Below are positions 28,707-35,098 of a stretch of DNA of 35,098 nucleotides, piece by piece. The notes beneath the pieces were generated by a model. It worked only from the letters and a program-made list of their open reading frames with translations, ran no database searches and was not told the DNA's origin. The translations under genes were made by a program, and so were the position numbers. Source of the DNA: Fibrobacterales bacterium (GTDB taxonomy: Bacteria > Fibrobacterota > Fibrobacteria > Fibrobacterales > Fibrobacteraceae); contig BNUP01000008.1 of assembly GCA_025997455.1 (NCBI GenBank), positions 1 through 35,098 on the forward strand, given 5' to 3'. The first letter of the stretch is position 1. Each line of letters begins with the position of its first letter.

Positions 28707-29060
28707 GAAAGTTTGCACGCGACGATGCAGGTAGGGTATAGGGCGTAGCGTGTAGGGTGTGGGGAACTCGGCATTGCAGGAGTTGAAAGTGTAAAGAGTA
28801 AAGTTGAGAGTGGAGAGAGGGGGAGTGTAGGGGCGTGGTTTTCTGCCATTGTATATACAGATTATCTCAATTTCTTTTTAATAGGGCAGATATACTTATT
28901 GAAACCCGCCCTATTGTGTGAAGAATTCGTCATTCTGTGCGTGGTCACAGAATCCATAGAGTTTTTTGGTGCTCTCGGCACACACCGCGTTCGCTTGTTA
29001 ATGGAAAACTCGGCGGTGCAAGAGTGTAAAGTGTAAAGTGGAGAGAAGGGAGAGTGTGTG
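28707..29060. repeat. Intergenic repeat mosaic (520-nt gene-free gap)
   Basis: Holds a TAGGGTATAGGGCGTAGCGT tract (28731-28763), AACTCGGCATTGCAGGAG, a GTGTAGGGGCGTGGTTT/AAACCCGCCC palindrome split by a 60-bp unit, CATTCTGTG/CACAGAATCC (28930-28957) and CACACCGCGTTCGCTTGTTA (about 28981-29000), then another AACTCGGCGGTGCAAGAG. The remainder to 29160 is AT-rich with CTGTCTAAA repeats. Confidence 0.7.
28842..28901 (+). repeat. Solitary 60-bp hairpin unit nested in another repeat
   Basis: The unit runs from TCTGCCATTGTATATACAGA to CTTATTG and is almost identical to the first unit in copies 1 and 4. It sits exactly between GGGGCGTGGTTT and AAACCCGCCC, which normally adjoin. Confidence 0.85.
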
Positions 29061-29170
29061 CAAATTGTTGTAACAAATTCTGACTGTCTAAAACTGTCTA
29101 AACACCTGATTAAACACTTTTGAACACTTTGCAATTGGCGAAATTTGCATAAAAACAGCCGTTTTGCACT

Positions 29171-29185
29171 TGGCACGGAATTTGT
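29171..29185 (+). promoter_or_regulatory. Possible sigma54 promoter of spoVG
   Basis: TGGCACGGAATTTGT matches TGGCACG-N4-TTGC except T for C at the last position. GG and the -12 element have the required spacing. The predicted start would give a leader of about 20 nt containing AAGAGG. One mismatch at a key base keeps this tentative. Confidence 0.35.
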
Positions 29186-29214
29186 CTTTTTGTCTTGAAA
29201 AAGAGGTTTTTGAG

Positions 29215-29589
29215 ATGAAAAGAGAAACTGCCATAAGCAAAGAAAAACGCATAGGCAAGGATGCCGAAGGCGATAACGCGAAATATTCAAATAACGCGGA
29301 ATTTTACGAACCGCTTGTATGTACAAGTGTTCAGGTTTTTACCGTTAAAGGAACGGAAGGCAAAACTAAGGCATTTGCCAAAATTGTGTTAAACGGGCAA
29401 ATAATGCTTACCGGACTTAGGGTGGTGCTTGGGACAAACGGATATTTTGTAGCGTATCCTAACGACCCGTATTTTAAGGGTGAAGAATTTCACTCAATTT
29501 ATTACCCTATTGAAAAGAAATTCCGAGACCATGTTGAACAGTGTGTTTTGGAAAAATATCAGGAATTGTTCGGCGGCACTGCCGATTAG
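29215..29589 (+). CDS. spoVG: SpoVG family protein
   Basis: A 124-residue protein whose C-terminal ~85 residues match SpoVG, a small DNA/RNA-binding regulator. SVQVFTVKGTEGKTKAFAKI aligns with the V-R-P-x-x-x-x-G-K-x-K-A block, ITL-like IVLNGQIMLTGLRVVLGTNG and FVAYPNDPY with the I-R-V-x-x-x-x-N-G-x-F-V-A-x-P block, and a terminal helix (KFRDHVEQCVLEKYQEL) follows. A ~40-residue charged N-terminal extension is unusual. The ATG has AAGAGG 9 nt upstream. comM follows after 17 nt, so the two are probably co-transcribed. Confidence 0.85.
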   Translation: MKRETAISKEKRIGKDAEGDNAKYSNNAEFYEPLVCTSVQVFTVKGTEGKTKAFAKIVLNGQIMLTGLRVVLGTNGYFVAYPNDPYFKGEEFHSIYYPIEKKFRDHVEQCVLEKYQELFGGTAD

Positions 29590-29606
29590 TAAAATTGAGT
29601 TAACCG

Positions 29607-31157
29607 ATGTTTCAACGGATACGGAGCATTGCATTACACGGAATAAAGGCTATGCCTGTGGAAATTGAAGTGGATAGTTCGCCGGGGCTTCCGGGTTTTA
29701 CGCTTGTCGGTTTGCCGGATAATGCAGTTCGTGAATCGCGGGAAAGGGTTGTTTCTGCTATGCGTTGCAGCGGGTTTCATTGCGAGGCGAGCAGAATGAC
29801 TGTGAATATGTCACCCGCCGATTTGCGAAAAGAGGGCACTGCGTTCGATTTGGGTTTAGCGGTTGGGATGTTAGCCGCAACGACTCAGATTGCCGATTGC
29901 AAATTGGAGGATTTTGTGTTTTTGGGAGAACTCTCGCTTGACGGTCGTTTGCGGTCGGTGCGCGGAGTTCTTGCGGCGGCGGCTTTTTTGAAACTGCATT
30001 TTCATTCTTCTATTTTGGTAGTTCCAAACGAAAATCGTGCCGAAGCGACAGCCGTTAAGGGTTTACGGGTGCTCGCTCCAAAAACACTTAAAGAATGTTT
30101 GAATCAACTGCAAGAGCCAAAACCGGCTTTCCTTTCCTGTGCCGAAAAGTCATCGGCTCTTGCAGTTACCTCGGAAATACCGGATTTTTCGCAGGTTTAT
30201 GGAATGTCGGGCGTTAAACGCGCCCTTGAAATTTCCGCAGCGGGTGCGCATAACTTTCTTCTTGTAGGTTCTCCAGGTTCGGGAAAAACTCTGTGCGCCC
30301 GCTGTTTGCCCGGTATTTTACCCGCTATGCGAAGGAGCGAGGCTTTAGAGACCACAATTATACATTCTTGTGCGGGAACACTTGCGGAAAACTGCGGTTT
30401 AATGGAAAATCGCCCGTTCCGTGCTCCGCATCACACTGCAACTATGGCGGCTCTTATAGGCGGAATGAAACTTCGCCCCGGTGAGGCGAGTTTGGCTCAC
30501 AACGGTGTTCTGTTTTTAGATGAGTTGCCTGAATTTCAACGAGCCGCACTTGAAAGTTTGAGGCAACCCTTAGAGGAGGGTGTGGTTCGCTTAACCCGTG
30601 CGGTGGGCAACATTGAACTGCCTGCGAGTTTTGTTTTGGGAGCGGCAATGAACCCCTGCCCCTGCGGCTATGCTATGGATACCCGCCGTGATTGCCGTTG
30701 CTTGCCCGATATGGTGAAACGATACAGATCACGGGTATCGGGACCTCTGTTAGACAGAATAGACCTTCAGGTGTCGGTTCCTTCGGTTCCGCTCGATGAA
30801 AGCAGGAGCAAAGGTGCGGGGGAGTGCTCGGCGGAGATTCAAAAAAGGGTGGAAAGCGCCTGTGAAATTCAAGAGACGAGATTTCGATTTCAAATTGCGA
30901 AGAACAACGATGCTTACCCCACAAAAAGAAATGGTCTTTTAAGCGGAAAGCAAATAAAAGAAATTCTGTTTTGGACGGAGGAAACGGAAGGATTTTCCAT
31001 AAAGGCTGCGGAAAAATGGCAGATGAGCCACCGCGCCTACGACAGAATGCTCAAAGTCGCCAGAACCATAGCCGATTTGCGCGGCGAAAAAAAAGTTGAA
31101 AGAGTTGATTTGGCAGAGGCGATTCAATACAGGGCTTTGGAGAATGTTTGGCGTTAA
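29607..31157 (+). CDS. comM: YifB/ComM-type Mg-chelatase-like AAA+ helicase
   Basis: A 516-residue ComM homologue, a hexameric branch-migration helicase that extends recombination tracts in natural transformation. The N-terminal Lon-protease-like domain is IEVDSSPGLPGFTLVGLPDN and MSPADLRKEGTAFDL. The AAA+ core shows LLVGSPGSGKT, FRAPHHTATMAALIGG, HNGVLFLDELPEFQ and a Cys cluster (MNPCPCGYAMDTRRDCRC) typical of the family. The C-terminus has the arginine-rich SYRA-like helix (WQMSHRAYDRMLKVARTIAD). Length is standard. comEA lies downstream, beyond pyrG, giving a weak competence theme. Confidence 0.95.
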   Translation: MFQRIRSIALHGIKAMPVEIEVDSSPGLPGFTLVGLPDNAVRESRERVVSAMRCSGFHCEASRMTVNMSPADLRKEGTAFDLGLAVGMLAATTQIADCKLEDFVFLGELSLDGRLRSVRGVLAAAAFLKLHFHSSILVVPNENRAEATAVKGLRVLAPKTLKECLNQLQEPKPAFLSCAEKSSALAVTSEIPDFSQVYGMSGVKRALEISAAGAHNFLLVGSPGSGKTLCARCLPGILPAMRRSEALETTIIHSCAGTLAENCGLMENRPFRAPHHTATMAALIGGMKLRPGEASLAHNGVLFLDELPEFQRAALESLRQPLEEGVVRLTRAVGNIELPASFVLGAAMNPCPCGYAMDTRRDCRCLPDMVKRYRSRVSGPLLDRIDLQVSVPSVPLDESRSKGAGECSAEIQKRVESACEIQETRFRFQIAKNNDAYPTKRNGLLSGKQIKEILFWTEETEGFSIKAAEKWQMSHRAYDRMLKVARTIADLRGEKKVERVDLAEAIQYRALENVWR

Positions 31158-31164
31158 AATTTTC

Positions 31165-31170
31165 TACATT
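31165..31170 (+). promoter_or_regulatory. -10 box TACATT upstream of pyrG
   Basis: AAATTTTCTACATTTTTATT starts 3 nt after the comM stop codon. It implies a leader of about 55 nt to the chosen pyrG ATG, or a shorter one to ATG 31198. Confidence 0.45.
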
Positions 31171-31233
31171 TTTATTCCGTTGTTAAATTGCGGGTTTATG
31201 CTCGCACGGACGAATGAAAACGAGGATTTTGTT

Positions 31234-32934
31234 ATGAGCCAAGACGATAGTTACAACGGAAAAACCAAATTTATTTTTATCACAGGCGGCGTGTTGTCGG
31301 GCTTGGGGAAGGGGATTGCAGCCGCATCTATCGGCTCGCTACTCTCAAGGTTCAAGGTTGTTCCCGTTAAATGCGATGGTTACCTGAACATAGACCCAGG
31401 AACGATGAATCCCATAGAGCACGGTGAAGTGTTTGTGCTCGATGACGGGGGCGAAGTCGATATGGATTTTGGACACTATGAGAGATTTTTGAACATAAAA
31501 GGCAAAAAAGAGTGGAGTTTGACTATGGGCAAGGTTTTTGATACCTTGCTGAAAAGTGAGCGCGAGGGAAAATACGCGGGGAAAACCGTTCAATTTATTC
31601 CGCATGTGACCGATGTGATAAAAAATCATTTTTTCAAAATTGCGGATAACGAAAATGCAGATATATTATTGGTAGAGATAGGCGGAACCGTGGGCGATTT
31701 GGAGAACGAATTTTTTATAGAGGCGGCTCGGCAGTTGTTTCATATTGTAGGTTCGGAAAATTGTCTGTTTGCACACTTGACATATATACCCATACCGAAG
31801 GGAACTAAGGAGCAGAAATCAAAACCTACTCAAATGTCTATTCACGATTTGAACGAAAGGGGAATTTATCCCGATGTAATAATAGGGCGTTGCGAGGAAA
31901 TGCTGACTCAAAAAATCAAGGAAAAAATTGCACTTTACGGCAATATTCCCACAAAAAATGTGATTTCTGAGATTGATGTAGATTCCGTTTATGAAATTCC
32001 GATTGGATTTCAGGAAGAGGGAATGCTCGATATTGTTCTTAAAAAATTGAGAATTACAATGCCGTCGGTTGCAAATCAGGAAATGGATGATTGGAAAAGA
32101 CTTGTAGATGTTTGCAAACAGAATAACAAGAATCCGCGAAAAACTTTGAATATTGCAATTTGCGGAAAATATACTCAATTGGAAGACTCTTATGCAAGCA
32201 TTCACGAGGCTTTGAAACACGCGGCGGCGCACTTAAATGTTAAATGCAAATTTGAAATGATAGATACGGAAAAAACGGATACTATCGAAGAAATAAAAGT
32301 GCAGTTGGCAAAAGTTGATGCTGTGATTGTGCCCGGCGGTTTTGGCAGTCGGGGAATTGAGGGGAAAATTTTGGTGGTGCAGGTTGCCCGCGAATTGAAA
32401 ATTCCGTTTTTGGGAATTTGCTACGGGATGCAACTTGCGGTGGTGGAGTTTGCACGGAATAAATGCGGAATTAAAGGTGCAAATACGGCAGAAGTTTCTG
32501 CAGATGGAATTGATGTTAAAGATGCGATTATAGATATTTTGCCGGGGAAAAGAGGTTTGCCTCTTGGCGATACTTTGCGTAAGGGCGGGCAAGATGTATT
32601 TTTGAAGTCGGGTTCGCTTGCGGCAAAAATTTACGGAGCGGAGTTGATTCGCGAACGATTTAGGCACAGATACGAAGTTAATCACGATTATGTGAAGAGA
32701 ATTGAGGAGCACGGTTTGGTGTTTTCCGGCAGGTCGGTAAAAGAGGAAAATATTATGCAGATGATGGAAATTCCCGAACATCCGTTTTTTGTGGGTTGTC
32801 AATTTCATCCCGAACTTACGAGCACTCTGTTGAAACCCTCTCCGTTGTTTTATAATCTGTTGAAAATGGCAGAAGTGCGGTTTGACTATAGGTTAGAGGA
32901 ATTGCATATTTTAGATGCAAAGAATTTGAGGTAA
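31234..32934 (+). CDS. pyrG: CTP synthase
   Basis: A 566-residue CTP synthase (UTP + glutamine + ATP to CTP). The synthase half has FITGGVLSGLGKGIAAASIG, the Mg site DGYLNIDPGTMNP, IEHGEVFVLDDGGEVDMDFG, and VEIGGTVGDLE. The C-terminal class I glutaminase has PGGFGSRGIEGK, LGICYGMQLAV (nucleophile Cys) and QFHPELTS (His, Glu). Slightly longer than usual (535-550), in the N-terminal leader and C-terminal tail. ATG 31234 has GAGG 8 nt upstream; ATG 31198 is the alternative. Confidence 0.97.
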   Translation: MSQDDSYNGKTKFIFITGGVLSGLGKGIAAASIGSLLSRFKVVPVKCDGYLNIDPGTMNPIEHGEVFVLDDGGEVDMDFGHYERFLNIKGKKEWSLTMGKVFDTLLKSEREGKYAGKTVQFIPHVTDVIKNHFFKIADNENADILLVEIGGTVGDLENEFFIEAARQLFHIVGSENCLFAHLTYIPIPKGTKEQKSKPTQMSIHDLNERGIYPDVIIGRCEEMLTQKIKEKIALYGNIPTKNVISEIDVDSVYEIPIGFQEEGMLDIVLKKLRITMPSVANQEMDDWKRLVDVCKQNNKNPRKTLNIAICGKYTQLEDSYASIHEALKHAAAHLNVKCKFEMIDTEKTDTIEEIKVQLAKVDAVIVPGGFGSRGIEGKILVVQVARELKIPFLGICYGMQLAVVEFARNKCGIKGANTAEVSADGIDVKDAIIDILPGKRGLPLGDTLRKGGQDVFLKSGSLAAKIYGAELIRERFRHRYEVNHDYVKRIEEHGLVFSGRSVKEENIMQMMEIPEHPFFVGCQFHPELTSTLLKPSPLFYNLLKMAEVRFDYRLEELHILDAKNLR

Positions 32935-32988
32935 AGAGGATTTTATAGGGGAGACCATTGATCGCTCAAAATAGAGAGTAATTTTGTA

Positions 32989-33483
32989 ATGAATACCGCA
33001 GAAAAACAGTTTTTTTATCTCGCTCTGTTCCTTTTCGCTTTGGGAGGAGTGTCGCGACTCGGCTTGTTGAATAAATTTTCTCCGTTGCAGGAATTTCTTT
33101 TAGAAACCGCACCGATTGCAGAGAGCGTGGAAAAAATGGAATTGGATACAATTGGGCAAAACGCAATATCACTTGAAAATATGGACTTTGAAAATGCAAC
33201 CTTTGAGAATATCGCGTTTGAAAATTCCTCGAAACAGAATTTTAAGAGCACAACAAAACAGGTAAAGGCAAAGAAAAAAGCCCCCAGTTTTCCGCTTAAA
33301 ATAAATTCTGCAAGTAAAGACGATTTATGTTTTATTAAAGGCGTGGGACCATCGCTCGCCCAAAAAATAATTGACTACCGCGAACAAAAAGGCAGTTTTC
33401 GTTCTGCAAGAGATTTGGAGAAAGTTTCGGGTGTAGGTGCAAAAAAGCGCAAGGCGATAGAGGAATTTGTGGTGTTTGATTAG
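32989..33483 (+). CDS. comEA: ComEA-like helix-hairpin-helix protein
   Basis: A 164-residue protein. It has an N-terminal membrane anchor (QFFYLALFLFALGGVSRLGL) and an Asn/Glu-rich linker with short repeats (LENMDFENATFENIAFENSS). A basic stretch (KQVKAKKKAP) leads to a ComEA-type tandem helix-hairpin-helix (INSASKDDLCFIKGVGPSLA, QKIIDYREQKGSFRSARDLE, KVSGVGAKKRKAIEEF). In competent bacteria ComEA binds incoming duplex DNA in the periplasm; non-competence DNA-binding roles are also known. The stop TAG is inside a degenerate repeat element (33480-33541). With comM it hints at DNA uptake, but no pilus or ComEC gene is present here. Confidence 0.85.
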   Translation: MNTAEKQFFYLALFLFALGGVSRLGLLNKFSPLQEFLLETAPIAESVEKMELDTIGQNAISLENMDFENATFENIAFENSSKQNFKSTTKQVKAKKKAPSFPLKINSASKDDLCFIKGVGPSLAQKIIDYREQKGSFRSARDLEKVSGVGAKKRKAIEEFVVFD

Positions 33484-33541
33484 GAGGTTGAAGAACTCGT
33501 CAAGAAGTCGTCAGCCTAATGCGACATTGGCAATTTTATGC
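33480..33541 (+). repeat. Two-hairpin modular element, degenerate left end only (copy 6)
   Basis: TTAGG (33480) pairs with CCTAA (33515-33519) around TTGAAGAACTCGTCAAGAAG and TCGTC, then TGCGACATTGGCAATTTTAT. It contains the stops of both comEA (33481-33483) and the convergent ExbB-like gene (33536-33538). Confidence 0.65.
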
Positions 33542-33883
33542 GTTATTTACCCGTTTTTGCAAGGCATTTACAATTAACAGAGGAAACGCAATGAGCAGTC
33601 CTGCTTGAGTGGTCAGCAAAGCCTCTGAAATTCCGCTTGCGAGCAAAACCGGATTACCAAAGCCAAATCTTTCGATTGTTTCAAATGTATGCACCATTCC
33701 GCTAACCGTGCCGAGAAGTCCCAGCAGAGGTGCAACTGCCGCAAGAGCGGTGATTGTTTTTTTGTGCTCACGGCAATTTGTTAATACCAAAATCCAACCG
33801 ATCCATCCGACTGCAAAAATCGGAAACATAACCCAACCGCCATCCCGCAGCATAGAAAATACTTGTTCGGCAATACGAAGCAT
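33536..33883 (-). CDS. Minimal MotA/TolQ/ExbB-family proton-channel protein
   Basis: A 115-residue protein. It has a first membrane helix (GWVMFPIFAVGWIGWILVLT), a very short basic linker, then the family core (APLLGLLGTVSGMVHTFETI) and a third helix (ALLTTQAGLLIAFPLLIVNA) containing the conserved Thr residues of the proton path. Usual ExbB/TolQ proteins are 200-240 residues; here the cytoplasmic domain between helices 1 and 2 is nearly absent. No ExbD/TolR or TonB partner is adjacent. The start at 33883 follows a -10 box by 6 nt. Confidence 0.82.
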   Translation of the reverse strand: MLRIAEQVFSMLRDGGWVMFPIFAVGWIGWILVLTNCREHKKTITALAAVAPLLGLLGTVSGMVHTFETIERFGFGNPVLLASGISEALLTTQAGLLIAFPLLIVNALQKRVNNA

Positions 33884-33889
33884 TGGGGG

Positions 33890-33895
33890 AAAGTA
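33890..33895 (-). promoter_or_regulatory. -10 box TACTTT of the ExbB-like gene
   Basis: TTTTTCTACTTTCCCCCAATG in parts: hexamer, 6 nt, ATG. No Shine-Dalgarno. Confidence 0.55.
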
Positions 33896-34060
33896 GAAAA
33901 AGTTGATAGTTAAAAGAGTAAAGTGTAAAGTTATAAATCGTCATTCTGCACGACCGTTGCAGAATCCATAATGAAGTATGTTAAATGGGGGAGTGTAAAG
34001 TTGAAAGTGGAGCGAAGGGAGTGGATAATGGAAAACTCAGCATTGTAAATTGGGTAAGGC
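33896..34060. repeat. Intergenic repeat mosaic
   Basis: GTTAAAAGAGTAAAGTGTAA units, GTCATTCTGCACGACCGTTG followed by CAGAATCC (33941-33967), and AAAACTCAGCATTGTAAA. Together with the element at 34125 this fills the 411-nt gap; 34061-34124 is AT-rich with no feature seen. Confidence 0.6.
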
Positions 34061-34124
34061 AACGCCGATAAGTAAATTTTCACACAAAATAACATAAAAA
34101 TGTGATTTTATTCACAGAATTATC

Positions 34125-34283
34125 TATAGTAGACTCTGAAGAACTCGATAAGAGGTCGTCAGAGCCTACTAAGCGACACGGGCGAACTGTGTTTTTATGC
34201 AAATTTAAGAGGTTCGCCGTCGTATCTGAAGAACTCCTTATTTTATGAGATAAAGTTTGTGGGAGTTCTTCAGAGATTACTAT
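34125..34283 (+). repeat. Two-hairpin modular element, short form without 60-bp units (copy 7)
   Basis: Same left end, hairpin A (34127-34171), core AGCGACACGGGCGAACTG, TTTTTATGCAAATTTAAGAG, then directly GTTCGCCGTCGT and hairpin B CTGAAGAACTCC (34226-34237) with GGAGTTCTTCAG (34262-34273). It is 159 bp, i.e. copy 1 minus two 60-bp units. Terminal inverted repeats TATAGTAGACTCTGAAGAAC and the mirrored right end are visible. In this copy GGCGAAC pairs with GTTCGCC perfectly. Confidence 0.85.
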
Positions 34284-34294
34284 GTTTATGTGAT

Positions 34295-34770
34295 ATGGAA
34301 CGATTGGTATTCAAAAAATTGCTTCAATGGAAGCACTCTAAATACCGCAAACCCCTTATTCTTCAAGGAGTGCAGCAAGTTGGCAAAACATGGATTCTCA
34401 AGGAATTCGGTACTCGGCACTACAAAAACATTGCCTATTGTTTAAAGGTGCTTTAAGCGAAAATTATGTACTGCAAGCGATTCGCCCTCAGTTCGAGGCA
34501 GTTCCGCGCTATTGGTCGGTAGAAAACCCACGCTACGAAGTGGATTTTTTAATTCAGCGAGAAAACGATATTTTTCCGGTAGAAGTGAAGTCCGAGTCAA
34601 ATACAGAGAGCAAAAGCCTTAAACAATTCAAAGTTCGTTTTGGCGGGCAAGTGAAACTTCGCATACAGTTTTCTCTCCAAAATCTCCGCTTGGATGGCGA
34701 TGTGTTAAACATACCGCTGTTTTTGGCTGACCATGCGGACAGGTTGATTGAGATGGCACTGCGGGATTGA
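34295..34770 (+). pseudogene. AAA/DUF4143-type ATPase with large internal deletion
   Basis: The first ~50 codons from ATG 34295 give the N-terminus of AAA_14/DUF4143 ATPases (MERLVFKKLLQWKHSKYRKP, LILQGVQQVGKTW with the P-loop, ILKEFGTRHYKNIAY). Near 34440 the sequence jumps, out of frame, to the family's C-terminus (GALSENYVLQAIRPQF, NPRYEVDFLIQRENDIFPVE, VKSESNTESKSLKQF), ending at 34770. Roughly 250 internal residues are missing. Intact relatives are about 390-440 residues. Not functional. It starts 11 nt after the repeat element's right end. Confidence 0.8.
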
Positions 34771-34778
34771 TTTTTTAC

Positions 34779-34784
34779 TATATT
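34779..34784 (+). promoter_or_regulatory. -10 box TATATT
   Basis: TTTTTTACTATATTTAAAGA is followed by GT and ATG 34793, an 8-nt gap matching the leaderless pattern. Confidence 0.4.
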
Positions 34785-34792
34785 TAAAGAGT

Positions 34793-34969
34793 ATGTTGTT
34801 TTTTTACCCATCCACTTGTGGTTTGCCGCTCGCGTTTGTGTCGTTTCGGAGGCAGACATGGGGCATACAGCAATTCAATAATGTCGGTACAAAAAATGTT
34901 AGCGTTTATTTTAAAAATCATAAAAACTATGAACTAGATAAAAATAATACGGTTGTTAGAAAAAGGTAA
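34793..34969 (+). CDS. Hypothetical 58-residue ORF
   Basis: The product starts MLFFYPSTCGLPLAFVSFRR and continues with a polar, Asn/Lys-rich tail (VYFKNHKNYELDKNNTVVRK). Support is the -10 box 8 nt upstream and the position before the next gene (6 nt). No family is recognised; it may be a gene remnant or chance frame. Confidence 0.25.
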   Translation: MLFFYPSTCGLPLAFVSFRRQTWGIQQFNNVGTKNVSVYFKNHKNYELDKNNTVVRKR

Positions 34970-34974
34970 TAAAT

Positions 34975-35098
34975 ATGGGTATCTGCTTAAATCCAAATAA
35001 CGACAACTTTTTGCGGGCAGTTCGTTCGCAAATTTATGTGGACAAGACTATGCTCATAGCCCATACAAACCAAGTGCTTGGAACAGAACAAGCGTTTC
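34975..35098 (+). CDS. AAA ATPase-like protein (PD-(D/E)XK-linked), N-terminus only
   Basis: The visible 41 residues (MGICLNPNNDNFLRAVRSQI, YVDKTMLIAHTNQVLGTEQAF) are the standard start of AAA-ATPase-like (Pfam 09820) proteins, the same broad family as the gene at 2232. The P-loop would lie just beyond the window edge. AAAGG about 8 nt upstream of ATG 34975 supports the start. It cannot be judged intact. Confidence 0.8.
   Translation, partial: MGICLNPNNDNFLRAVRSQIYVDKTMLIAHTNQVLGTEQAF

Noticed and set aside
28862..29326. 154-residue minus-strand open frame
   Set aside because: It crosses the repeat mosaic and the spoVG start; composition is translated repeat with no family features.

Overview
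The window looks like a chromosomal stretch of a Gram-negative bacterium, probably a Fibrobacterota-like member of the FCB group. This placement is inferred from the mix of outer-membrane and lipoprotein genes, the AAA/PD-(D/E)XK ATPases, the promoter style and the dense dispersed repeats; there is no rRNA or other marker here. It carries single-copy housekeeping genes: lolD, mrp, pgi, ahcY, glmS, scpA, tmk, tsaE-folK, comM, pyrG, comEA, a cobalamin adenosyltransferase and an RNA methyltransferase. Between them lie decaying accessory genes and a very high load of small intergenic repeats. No tRNA, rRNA or CRISPR array was seen.

Layout. 1-2213: an IS3-type element end has removed the front of an O-antigen polymerase gene, which also has an in-frame stop and overlaps an intact Wzx-type flippase. 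2232-3767: AAA/PD-(D/E)XK ATPase. 4201-5837 (minus): a prophage-like remnant with a truncated replication-like gene, four coupled microproteins and a frameshifted gene. 6073-10869 (minus): lolD, an HD-GYP protein, mrp and an EAL/HDOD protein, with a degenerate GGDEF-like protein divergent at 11006. 11416-12899 (minus): glycosyltransferase and LysM lipoprotein. 13143-17477 (plus): pgi, a three-domain FKBP, an SDR and a cobalamin adenosyltransferase. 17489-21088: two outer-membrane proteins around ahcY. 21341-27125 (minus): a MazF-like remnant, the methyltransferase, an M48 peptidase remnant, scpA-glmS and tmk. 27402-33483 (plus): a TsaE-FolK fusion, spoVG, comM, pyrG and comEA, followed by a minus-strand mini ExbB. 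34295-35098: a deleted AAA/DUF4143 gene and the start of another AAA ATPase.

Two patterns stand out. First, at least twelve genes have a -10 hexamer (TACCTT, TACATT or TATATT, preceded by TTTTC or similar) that ends only 6-9 nt before the start codon, with no Shine-Dalgarno. This predicts leaderless mRNAs. Genes with a longer leader (ahcY, both outer-membrane proteins, spoVG, FKBP, SDR, pyrG) have a visible Shine-Dalgarno.

Second, a modular two-hairpin element recurs at 8031, 18507, 20178, 21482, 28324, 33480 and 34125. It has a conserved core, compensatory changes in the hairpin arms, and zero or two copies of a 60-bp hairpin unit. It always lies in the sense direction of a neighbouring gene. 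Five stop codons fall inside its copies, and its right end can supply a -10 box. The 60-bp unit also occurs alone, inserted in another palindromic repeat, at 28842. This family is the best candidate for an undescribed element in the window.
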